Assembly: GCA_010015655.1 (NCBI GenBank)
Contig: ML976751.1
Coordinates: 149,045 to 213,044, forward strand
Source of the DNA: Bimuria novae-zelandiae CBS 107.79
Lineage: Eukaryota; Ascomycota; Dothideomycetes; Pleosporales; Didymosphaeriaceae
Direction of reading: 5' to 3'
DNA: 64,000 bases
Each line of letters opens with the position of its first letter. Position 1 is the first letter of the stretch. The position numbers and the translations under genes are program-made. The notes beneath the pieces are model-generated. The model searched no databases and had not been told where the DNA came from. It saw only the letters and a list, made by a program, of their open reading frames with translations. This document shows, piece after piece, positions 54,821-64,000 of the stretch.

Positions 54821-55237
54821 TTATGGGCCCTCTTCGTCCGACGACCTCGGTTTCCGCCGCGCTCGTTGTATCTGGGTCGTGATCGAGGGCTGCTCCACCT
54901 CTTCGCCTTCCTCCTTCTTCAGTCCCAGCACCTGCCCGATCAAACCGCCAGGCTTTGGCACAGGACACTCCCTCTTTGGCGTCGCCCACTCGCCCGCTTC
55001 CTTTGTGACTCTCCTCTCCTCGCTCATGACTTCGTGGCATGTTTCTTCCTTCGGCGCCCTCCTCCGCCTCCTTGGCCGGCCGGACAAAGCTTCAGGTTCT
55101 GGCGAGTCGGCTAGTGTTCTCGGATCCACCGGACATGGTAGGAGATGTGGTGTCGCGACCACGAGAAAAGAGACCATCAGGGTAGTCGTAAAGAGCGACA
55201 TGGTCGACCGTGACCGAGGATGGAGGTGGGGAGGCAT
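54821..55237 (-). CDS. Conserved-looking small protein with N-terminal membrane segment
   Basis: The start at ATG 55237 gives 138 aa; an ATG at 55201 (MSLFTTTLMVSFLVVATPHL) would give 126 aa and places the hydrophobic segment at the N-terminus, so it may be the true start. After the segment come CPVD, a basic cluster GRPRRRRRAPK, a charged middle, and KRECPVPKPGGLIGQVLGL near the C-terminus, followed by an acidic/basic tail. The C-P-V-x-K-P-G-G-L-[IV]-G-Q-V-L-G block has the look of a conserved motif in small fungal membrane proteins, perhaps mitochondrial, but I cannot name the family. The frame is open further upstream to 55504, probably not coding. Confidence 0.55.
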   Translation of the reverse strand: MPPHLHPRSRSTMSLFTTTLMVSFLVVATPHLLPCPVDPRTLADSPEPEALSGRPRRRRRAPKEETCHEVMSEERRVTKEAGEWATPKRECPVPKPGGLIGQVLGLKKEEGEEVEQPSITTQIQRARRKPRSSDEEGP

Positions 55238-55780
55238 GGTGGTGTGAGAGCTATAGGGCGTACCCCGGCGGCATCGCAGGTTCTGGGGAAGTGTCAATTG
55301 CTTGCTCAAGCCCGGAGATATTTTGAGGCTATCGTACCAAGCCAATTGAGGTGTCTGAGCTGCTTGGAACACCGAATACGAGGGGTTGCGGGGTTGGATA
55401 GCTGGTGAGGGACTTTTGGTGTTGCACGCAAGCTCTCTCTGCGACTGGGTGCACCAAGGCGCTAGGTAGTGGGACCCTGTCCGCCCGCAGTTTGGGAACT
55501 GCATCGTGAATCCAACACCATTTCACCCAGTCTACAACCCCGCCAACTGGTCTGATTCCTCGCTTGGTAGCTTCTTCTCGCGTATCTGTAGCCGTCCTAT
55601 TACTTGATCTATCTACCATCTTCTCTCTTTCCAGAGGATACGAGCCGCCACACGCGACTCTCTGCCCGCCACCTTTTTCGATACCGAGCTCCGGTTGGCG
55701 CCAAACTGAAGCTCTTTACTTTGAAATTTGACGGAACCCTAAATAAATTTACCCTCACGGGCTAGGGTACAGCCGCTACC

Positions 55781-57307
55781 ATGAGTATCGGCGGTAGCGA
55801 CCTCGATAGGTACACTAAAAACAGCTGAGTTCTGGCTGTGGCAAGCGCTTACAAGTTCCAGAGCGATTACACAACTTCGTGCATGCCGACCCATACCCGA
55901 GAATCAAGTGCGCGAACTGTGCTACAAGGCGCGCGAGCTTTTAATAGAAGAAGGAAATGTGGTGGGCGTAGATGCGCCAGTAACAGTATGTCATGACATC
56001 CGGAATTCCTGCGCAATGCTAATGCGACTTCCCGCGTAGATATGCGGCGACATACATGGGCAGTTTCACGATCTGATGGAACTATTCCGGGTGGGCGGCG
56101 ATGTGCCTGATACAAACTATCTATTTATGGGTACGCGCTTCTTGTACGCGCGATGCGGCGCTCCCCCAGACTGACGGCCCCAGGTGACTTCGTCGATAGA
56201 GGCTTCTACTCTCTAGAATCATTCCTCTTATTACTCTGCCTCAAAGTTCGTTACCCCGACCGTATCACTCTTATCCGCGGAAACCACGAGTCAAGACAAA
56301 TCACAACCGTGTACGGATTCTACGACGAGTGCTTGCGAAAGTACGGCAGCGCAAATGTCTGGCGGTATTGCTGCGAGGTATTCGACTATCTGGCTCTTGG
56401 AGCTCTCGTAAGCGGCGCTGCCACTGCGCTCGAACCTACCGATGGCCCTATTGCGGACAACGTGACTGTGGACCTACCCGATCCCGAACAGGACATCGAG
56501 ATTGAAACACTCAACGCAAATGGCGAGGTCATGTTCCGATACGCACGTAATGGAGACTCCCAGTCCAGCGCCACGTCACAAGGCAACTCAAACGCCGCAT
56601 CTTCGTCCCCTGTCGGACCTACACCATCTCGATCCGGCGCCGCCGGCACAGGCGCAACATCATCCGTGAACGGCTCAGCCAGGAACGACACAGGCGCCAT
56701 CCTCTGCGTCCACGGCGGCCTCTCCCCCCTCATCGACTCCATCGACAAAATCCGCCTCCTCGACCGCAAACAAGAAGTCCCCCACGAAGGCGCCATGTGC
56801 GACCTCCTCTGGTCCGACCCCGACGAGATCGACGGCTGGGGCCTCTCCCCGCGCGGTGCAGGCTTCCTCTTCGGCGCCGACATCGTCAAGTGCTTCAACT
56901 ACAAAAACGACCTCAGCCTCATCGCGCGCGCTCACCAGCTTGTCATGGAGGGCTTCAAAGAGATGTTCGACTCGACCATCGTCACTGTGTGGTCGGCGCC
57001 AAACTACTGCTACCGCTGCGGCAACGTCGCCGCTATCCTCGAGCTTGGCGAGGACGGCTCGAATGCTGGGTTCGTGCGTCGCAGTAACGGCGACCGCGCG
57101 GGTGGAGGCCGAGGCTGGATTTTAGGGTCCAATGCCGGGCCGAATGGTACGAGTAACGAGGAAAACAGACGCCTTTCTTCGGTGCTGGGTGAGAGTATGC
57201 AGCGTCCGAGGGATGGGCCAGGGCGCAGGTATAGGGTGTTCGAAGCAGCGCCGCAGGATAGTAGGGGCATGCCGGCTAAGAAACCGGTTGCGGATTACTT
57301 CCTCTAG
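55781..57307 (+). CDS. pph3: PP4-type serine/threonine phosphatase catalytic subunit with two insertions
   Basis: Four exons (55781-55809, 55862-55985, 56040-56130, 56184-57307) give 455 aa. All metal-binding and catalytic motifs are present: GDIHG (54-58), GDFVDRG (82-88), GNHE (114-117), RAHQLV (about 330) and [11 protein letters not shown] (about 352). The C-terminus KKPVADYFL, preceded by FEAAPQ, is that of PP4 (yeast Pph3) rather than PP2A or PP6; its last Leu is the methylation site of this family. Human PP4C has 307 aa. The excess comes from an acidic, then Ser/Gly-rich insertion of ~90 residues (about 158-251) just before ILCVHGG, and a Gly/Ser/Arg-rich insertion of ~58 residues (about 372-431) before the C-terminal tail. 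PP4 acts in DNA-damage checkpoint recovery with regulatory subunits. Both inserts are in frame and not intron-like. Confidence 0.93.
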
Positions 57308-58192
57308 GCGGGGGGTAAGTGGAAGAAGAAAGCCCCCATAAGAGAGGATTTCAAGTTAAACTCGATTCAAATGCGGTTGCCGATGCCGAATCGGTTGGAT
57401 ATGCAGACGTGGAGGGGCGCGGAGTATTTTTTTTTATAAATGTTGGGTTTTGGGCTTGGGTTTGGATTGGATGGTTATGAAGTTTGGATAGGATACCCGC
57501 TTAGTTAGGTCTAGGATTCGGAAATGTCACGCTTTGTGATTAATACACTGGGGTTGGGATCGGTGTGTTTGGTGTGCAGTTCTTGTGTGTGGCGGGGCGA
57601 ATGTGAGCTTTGGCTGAGGAAGGGAAGGGTAAGTTGGTTGTGCGCACGCATGTGGTGGGATGCGTTCCCGGTAGGCTTGAGCAGAGTGTGTGCGGTGTAA
57701 GAGTACTGGGCATGATACGGGTTATGAGGATAGATTCCAGAGTAAAGCATCTGATCACTGCGTTTATGGGGATGCTCCGGTGGCACTGTATACTGGATTT
57801 GGCCGGAGCATTGCTTACATGGTTACGCCGTCGTACATGCGCGCTAATCATCCGAAAGACTTCTAGGAGAGAGGATTCGTGAGCTTAGATGATGGTACTG
57901 GGGTAGTGTTGGGTTGTTACCCCTCAATGGAAATCCAGGGGTAGTTCTTGTTCGGGAAGGGGTGATGTGAAAAGAAATCGTTGGGTGCTGAAGGACAATC
58001 TGGCGAGTGTGGTGGTTATGTGTGGAGCAGGTTACCTCATTGTGAATTGATTGGATTTGAGCAATTTGCTGGAGCGGATCGAACGGTAAAGGTCATGTTT
58101 TCGATAGGAATGTCGATGATGCTTGGGTGTATACAAGACTATGAAAGCCAAGGATAGCAGAAGCATGTAGTGGTGGATGGCGATTGGCTATA
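57308..58192. other. 3' flank of the phosphatase gene, nothing else recognised
   Basis: GC-balanced DNA with T-runs at about 57427. Frames on both strands are short and featureless. It ends at the TA (58191-58192) that flanks pogo element 5. Confidence 0.4.
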
Positions 58193-58652
58193 CCGAGGTT
58201 CACCTCGAAGCGACCCCCCCAGCGAAGCGACCCACCTGAACACTAAAACAGCTTCATAACTTAAAGCTATAGAGCCTCACATAAAAGCTATTATTGCGAT
58301 ATTTTTAATAGTAATATTTAAAGGTTTTAATTAATATATATAGCTATTAATATTATATAGAAGGCGTAATATTATAACTATATTATAACTTAAAAGCTAG
58401 TACGCTTATAGTAGTACGCTAAAGCTCTTTTTATTTATAATTTTATAATAGCTCTCTTTTATAGAGTAGCTTTTATAGAAGCCTTAAGGCTACTCTTTAT
58501 ACCCTTTTATAAGGTTTTAAAAGCTTATTAAAGTCGTTTTATAATCCTATAAGTAGCTACTTTAGAGGCCTACTTAGTAGTCTTCTTAGCCTTTTTTTTC
58601 TCCCTTACTAGCTTAGCTATAGCCTTTACTTAACACCTTACTTCTTTCTCGA
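58193..58652 (-). mobile_element. pogo-type element 5, left end and transposase C-terminus
   Basis: After TA the end begins CCGAGGTTCACCTCGAAGCG, with CGAAGCGACCC repeated at 58206 and 58223 (17 bp apart). The minus strand then reads the Lys/Arg-rich C-terminus of a pogo transposase (VREKKAKKTTK.ASKVATYRI, about 58530-58605). The rest is cut off by the Gypsy family 2 insertion at 58653. Confidence 0.65.
58206..58233. repeat. 17-bp-spaced iteron pair in the TIR of pogo element 5
   Basis: CGAAGCGACCC at 58206-58216 and 58223-58233. Confidence 0.8.
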
Positions 58653-59017
58653 TGTTAGGATCTGTATTTAGCATCACCAGGCTAACATTCTAAGACGGCC
58701 AAGGTCTTATGGGAGCCAATGGTGGCACAGCAATGGGCAGGTCACGTGACTGCTCGAAGCGCTCGAATCGAGCAAGTCGAGTATATGCAGAAAGCCAAGG
58801 CTGCGCTTGACATGCTCGAAGCGAGTAAGTTGAGCATATACAGAAAGCCAAGGCTGCGCTCGACATGCTCGAAGCGAGCAAGTCGAGCATGCTAAGTATA
58901 TAGGAACATGAGGATGGACTCTTCCACCTCGTGTTTAACTTGTTTATTAATCTATCGTTTGGATTTACTTAGGCTCTTATTAATTTAATTATAACGCACC
59001 TTACTTTAATACTAACA
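58653..59017 (+). repeat. 5' LTR of Gypsy family 2
   Basis: ~365 bp with inverted ends TGTTAG...CTAACA. It contains a 53-bp tandem repeat (units starting 58764, 58817, 58870; 2.4 copies) with GCTCGAAGCGAGCAAGTCGA-type inner palindromes. The assignment as 5' LTR rests on its position before gag. Confidence 0.7.
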
Positions 59018-59159
59018 CCCTATTAATAAGCACGAGCTATTAATACACCCTTTCTTATTTTAATATTACTCCTACTAGAGAACTAACCTTAACCCTATTT
59101 TAGACTAGCTACCCGTAGGGACTTAACATCTTAAACACCCCTAACATAAGCAAATACGA

Positions 59160-60250
59160 GACCCTTTCTAATGCACTAGATATTATTCTAAGGAACACTT
59201 TAGATAATAATAATGACAATGCTACTATTACCTATATTAAGGGAAGCCTTTACGCCAAACCTAATTTCTTTTATGGAGACTATAAATATACAGAACTATA
59301 GATCCTGCAGCTTAACCTCTACTTCCACGGAACAAAGAAGGAATAGAATAAAGCTAATAAGACTATTTTTGTAGCATTTTACATGAAAGGACTAGCCCTT
59401 GCATGGATTTAACCGTATCTTAACTAATACCTGGCCAAGGAGAACTTGGAAGGAGATGCTATTAATAAAATTATAGAAGACTACAACGAGTTCTGCAAGA
59501 AAGTTAAATAGTACTTTAGAGTAGCTAATTAGGAGGCTATTACTAAAAGAGCTATCTAGCAACTTAAGCAAGTCCGCTTAGCTGCTAAATATAACTCTAA
59601 ATTCCGCAGACACGCTAATTAAATCTATTAGAATAAAGTAACTCTTATAACTATATACTATTAAGGACTTAAGCCTAACTTACGCGAAGAACTACTGCGT
59701 AGCGGAGTAAAGATAGATACACTAGAAGCATTATCAAAGGAAGCTATTAAGATTAATAAGGAATGGTACGAACTAAAACGCGATATACGATAGAACTAGT
59801 TAGGACGATAAGGCTATAGACCACCCTTAAGCCACGATAATTATCGCAATTAACAAACTCCTAGGCCGAGACAAGACAACTACGGACCTCAGCCAATAGA
59901 AGGAATCTAGTACTATAACCAAATTAATGCAATTGGAAAAGGAACAGGAAAGTCTCTAGGCTATTGCAAGAAGCCTAACTAAAGACGTATCTCAGATGGA
60001 ACCCGACGACAATAGGGGACCGAGACACGCACTTGTTTTACGTGTGGTAAACTAGGCCATATAGCTAGGAACTGCAGATCTAAGAATAAGGTTATTAGAT
60101 AGTTAAACGTACTAACTGTCGAGGACGCGGACGCGACTAACGAAGAATAGTAAGTTATTAGTGCTATTAAATAACTTAATAACTAAGATAGGGACTTGGA
60201 GCGAACGGACTTGCCTGACTCTCAGCTATACAAGGATGCAGAAGAAGGAT
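59160..60250 (+). pseudogene. Gypsy family 2 gag, RIP-inactivated
   Basis: Reads YTELQILQLNLYFHGTKKE, FYMKGLALAWI and NLEGDAINKIIEDYNEFCKK, a retrotransposon gag domain. It ends with a perfect CX2CX4HX4C knuckle CFTCGKLGHIARNC (60033-60075). TAG/TAA replace Gln in about 20 places. Confidence 0.85.
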
Positions 60251-63200
60251 CGGAGGTAGAGTAAAAGGAACTAAAGAAACGCGCCCCTACACCGCATCTA
60301 AATGCAAGAAGACTTACAGATAAAGAAGGACATAATATATTCTAATTTTTAGATTAACATTAACCGCGTAAAACTAATTTTAGATTTATAGTAACTAAGC
60401 CAAATGCGATACGCACTAAACTAATTAGCCTAGTAATATAAGAATTTATAGACCACGGTTATAAATACTAGGACCTAAAGAAGAAATACCCCGTTAAGAA
60501 TCTTAGCTACAAACTAATGTATAACCTAGACCACCGAAATCCTAATTACGGAATCCTTAGATAGAGATTCTGTACCGCCGACGCATGCAATACGCATCTT
60601 TACGCTAAATAGTGTGGATACTTCCTACGACCGCAGAAACGATGCAGATAGGAATAGTTTAATTACCTAATTGCTAAATGCGACGCGCACCTATAGGATA
60701 AAAGAGAAGTAAAATACTTCCTATATCTTAGCGAAACCTAGAACCTTACCTATACTATGTTAATTAATAATAAATGCATGTTAAAGATTTGGCAGACATG
60801 CCTATACCTAGACTGTGTAACGCATTAATAGGATAAAGCACTTTTTAGATTTAGACCTAGCGACTATTACGGAGAACTAGTGCGCATGGACCAATAAGAA
60901 GGAAGGAGCTACAGTAAAGCAACCTAAATAATGGCACGATACCGCCAACCACGGGATAAGAACGGTAATCTTTAGCCTACTAAGCTATCCACTAAGGAAG
61001 TATCTTTTTTAGACCTAGGCTTAAGCAAGAAGACGCCTTTAAGGAATTAAATACTATAAATAGTTAAGCATTAATTAAGCTACTAATACGGCTTAATAGA
61101 ACATGGATAAAGGCTATGCTGGATTCAGGAGCCTAATAAAGCTATATCTCTTAAAAGGCACTTATTAGAGCGGGACTCTATAAGCGCAAGAAAGAGGATG
61201 CTTATGTTGTTTATGTTGCAAATGGACACCTAATGCCAGGCACGCCACGAATTAAGTATAAGGTCGAGACAACACTTAAGATCTATAGACATAGGGAAAC
61301 AATTACCCTCGACGTTCTTAAGGAAGCTAGTCACGATGTGATACTAAGACTACCTTAGTTAAGGAAGCATAACCCTATAATTAACTAAGGAAGGAGAACG
61401 CTATTCTTTAAGCGCTGTAACTATGTATTGCAAGTAATGCTTACGCATTAGTAAAGTTTAATAGTAGATAAGAGAGCTATTAATAATATAGTCTTACAAA
61501 CAAGATTTAAGATTAAATCACCCTTGGCAGACGCTAGTAGGAACCACTAGGTCACAGAGCGCAAGGCAGTGGACAAGCCAATTCCTATAAAGGAAAGAGA
61601 GCAACGCATAACCTACGGAATCCCCGAATAGTTTATAGAATAGAGCTATCTGTTTCGAGAAGAGAAAGGAAAAGCAAACCTACCTAAGCACTAACCCTAG
61701 GATTATAAGATTAACCTAGAAGAAGGGAAGACGCCACCCTTTAGATTACTATACGCGAAATTAGGTAAAGAACTCTAAGAAGAAAAGGAATTTATTAAGA
61801 AGAATTTAGCAAAAGGATATATACGACTATTAAAGTTACTAGTGGCAAGCCTATTTATATTTATACCTAAGAAGAGCGGCGAATTGCGACCCTGCGTGGA
61901 CTATTAAAAACTTAATAACATAACGATTAAGAACCGATACCCGTTACTAAATATTAAAGAACTACGAGACAGGCTAGCACGAGTAAAGATGTTTACCTTA
62001 CTAGACCTACGCGATAGATACCACCTTATATAAATTAAGGAAGGTAAAGAATAGAAAATAGCATTTAGATCTAGATACGAAGTGTTTAAGTACACTATTA
62101 TGCTATTTAGACTTACAAACGTACTAGCTACATTCTAGGCGCTTATTAACAACGTCTTATAATATTACCTTAATATCTTTATTGTTGCATACATGGACGA
62201 CATTCTGATCTACTTAGAAAATATAAACGACCACGTGGAACATGTTAAGATGGTACTTAAGGAACATAATAAGTTATACTTATAACTTAAACTAAAAAAG
62301 TGCAAGTTCTTCTAAACAGAACTTAAATTCCTTAGACATGTTATTAATACTAAAAGAATTAAGGTGAGTCTAGACAAAATTAAATGTGTTAAAGACTGGC
62401 CACGACTATAATTAGCTAAGAACATCCAGGAATTCTTAGGATTCTATAGATTTAATTAATAATTTATTAAGGATTACGCAAGGATCACAATACCGCTTAC
62501 GAACCTTACTAAGAAGGACGTACCCTTTAAATGGACAATAGAATGCGAAGAAGCATTCCAGGCACTACGGCAAGCATGTATTAGTCTACTAGTACTGATG
62601 CACTTCCAAGATAATAAACCACTGAGGATCGAAACGGACGCAAGCGACTTAGCACTGGGAGCATGTGTAAAGCAAGAAAAGGATAGGCATTAGTATCTAA
62701 TCGCCTACTACTCATGCAAACTTAACGACGCGGAATCACGATACAATATACACAATAAAGAACTATACGCAATTATTAGAGTATTAAAGTATTAGAGGAT
62801 CTACGCACACAGTTGCTTAGATCTTATAATCTTTACAAACTACAAGAATCTCTTACAATTCACGACAACTAAGGAATTAACACTACGTCAAGCGAGATAG
62901 TTAGAAACAATAGGGCAGTATAAATTTAAGATTGTGTACACCCTAGGCAAGGAAAACAGACAAGCAGACGCCCTAAGCAAGCGTAGCGATCTTACAGGAG
63001 ATAAGATTAAAACCTATTCTGCTATTCTATAGCAAAATAAAGACAGATCCCTTGGACTAATAGCGGAACTTAATCAAATCCTCGTAATAACACAAGAGGT
63101 ACCCGTAAAATAATAAACTAAGATTATCTAATAATACCACGACGACCCTGCGTACGGACACCTAGGAATTAAGAAAACAATAGAGCTTATCTAGCGCAAT

Positions 63201-63937
63201 TACAGCTTTAAAGGAATTAAAAAAGCAGTAACCTAGTATATCCGCAAATGCGCAGAATGCTAACGAAATAAGCACGTAACACATCTTAAGTACGGCGAGA
63301 TGCAAGCGATCTAGATACTAATAGTACCATGGGAAGATATCGCTATAGACTTTATAACAGGACTACCCGGATTAAAGGACCCAGCAATAGGAATAAAGTA
63401 CAATTCTATATTAGTAATTGTTTATTAATTTACTAAATACGTAGAACTGCTACTATGCCAAAAGACGACTACAGCTAAAGAACTCGCATTCCTTATCCTA
63501 GACCGCCTTATACGACACCATAGCATACTAAAGATAATTATTAGCAATCGAGACAAGCTCTTTACCTTAAATTACTAGACAACGCTTATGGCACTTATTA
63601 GAACAAAACGGAAGCTATTAACAGCTTATTATCCACAGACAGATGGACAAACAGAACGTACGAATTAGACAATTAAAACGTACCTACGCATCTACTGCAA
63701 TAACCAGAAAAATAACTAGATTTCCCTATTACCTATGGCATAATTAGCATACAATAACAAGATATCGGCAGCAACGGGATACACGCCATTCTATGTAAAC
63801 TATAGAAGACATCTATATCTCTTTAATTAAACGTTTCCTACGACTATCAAAACGGAAGAAGCTATTAGTTTGGTGGAAAAAATAAAAAAGACGCACGAAT
63901 AACTCCAAGAGAATCTTAAGAAAGCTTAATAGCAAGC
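60250..63937 (+). pseudogene. Gypsy family 2 pol, RIP-inactivated
   Basis: A Cys/His-rich segment (60550-60850) comes first. Reverse transcriptase follows: FIFIPKKSGELRPCVDY (61855), [13 protein letters not shown] and the intact catalytic box YMDDILIY (62190-62213). Then come RNase H (IETDASDLALGACVKQE, about 62630, and NKELYAIIRVLKY), the linker FKIVYTLGKENRQADALSKR, and integrase with its HHCC part (GHLGIKKT...CAECQRNKH, 63160-63275), WEDIAIDFITGLPG (63332) and AYYPQTDGQTERTNQTIKTY (63625-63683). Stops are TAA/TAG. Confidence 0.88.
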
Positions 63938-64000
63938 TGTAACAGGAACAATCGCTCGTCGACACGAGAACCCTTGGCCAGTCAAGACAGGATTCGAGAT
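63938..64000 (+). repeat. Gypsy family 1 LTR, cut by the window end
   Basis: The first 63 bp are identical in register to the start of the LTR at 51485 and free of RIP. It may be another solo LTR or the 5' end of a full element. Confidence 0.85.

Larger units (their letters stand above)
58653..63937 (+). mobile_element. Ty3/Gypsy retrotransposon family 2, 5' LTR to integrase
   Basis: The 5' LTR, gag, protease/reverse transcriptase/RNase H and integrase follow in the Gypsy order on the plus strand. RIP stops are numerous but many domains are still fully readable. The element is interrupted at 63938 by a family 1 LTR and continues beyond the window. Confidence 0.88.

Noticed and set aside
56386..56898. 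170-codon minus-strand frame
   Set aside because: Antisense shadow of the phosphatase exon with GC-rich third positions.

Overview
The window looks like a chromosome piece from a filamentous ascomycete, most likely a plant-associated Dothideomycete-type fungus. Genes have short introns (about 50-150 bp, GT...AG, with CTAAC/CTAAT-like branch sites). Gene families are typical of such fungi: PL3 pectate lyase, a cellobiose-dehydrogenase-type cytochrome domain, a fungal Hsp70-like protein and an NCS1 permease. The DNA alternates between GC-balanced gene islands and AT-rich blocks of decayed transposons. In the blocks almost every Gln codon, and many Trp codons, have become TAA/TAG, which is the signature of repeat-induced point mutation (RIP). 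I saw no tRNA, rRNA or CRISPR array. The lineage is inferred from gene content only.

Layout. 1-11.1 kb is a gene island: pectate lyase (2973-4075), a probably peroxisomal acyl-CoA ligase (about 5178-6937), a 163-aa hypothetical (7392-7942), a possible 74-aa protein (9093-9317) and a 324-aa single-pass membrane protein (9886-10860, minus). 11.147-15.395 kb holds two abutting pogo/Fot1 DNA transposons. 15.5-20.9 kb is an island of relics: the C-terminal half of an Hsp70-like gene, a PiggyBac-type transposase split by a gag-only Copia element and a 603-bp retroposon-like insert, and a Myb-like gene whose 5' part is RIPed. 20.9-37.2 kb is a nest: pogo fragment, then a minus-strand Copia, then a chromodomain Ty3/Gypsy element (22183-35831), then a second Copia (23978-30169) and a solo LTR (33175-33414). 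Most layers are confirmed by target-site duplications.

37.5-39.97 kb is a small island with a cytochrome-domain gene carrying a premature stop and a short-chain dehydrogenase. A hAT element (39973-43131) splits an NCS1 permease relic. A secreted six-cysteine protein (44340-44909) sits between the hAT element and the next repeat block. 45.3-52.4 kb contains foldback repeats, a mariner-like element, a pogo element with a C-terminal zinc knuckle, and Gypsy fragments. 52.7-57.3 kb is a housekeeping island: 3-hydroxyisobutyrate dehydrogenase, a conserved-looking hypothetical, and a PP4-type phosphatase catalytic subunit with two large insertions. From 58.2 kb to the end lie another pogo fragment and a nearly complete second Gypsy family, itself hit by a first-family LTR at the window edge.

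I found no gene cluster with a shared pathway. The most unusual signals are in the transposons. Four otherwise different pogo/Fot1 elements carry a motif repeated at exactly 17 bp inside the first ~43 bp of their terminal repeats. The chromodomain Gypsy element appears to carry an extra antisense ORF between its pol gene and 3' LTR.
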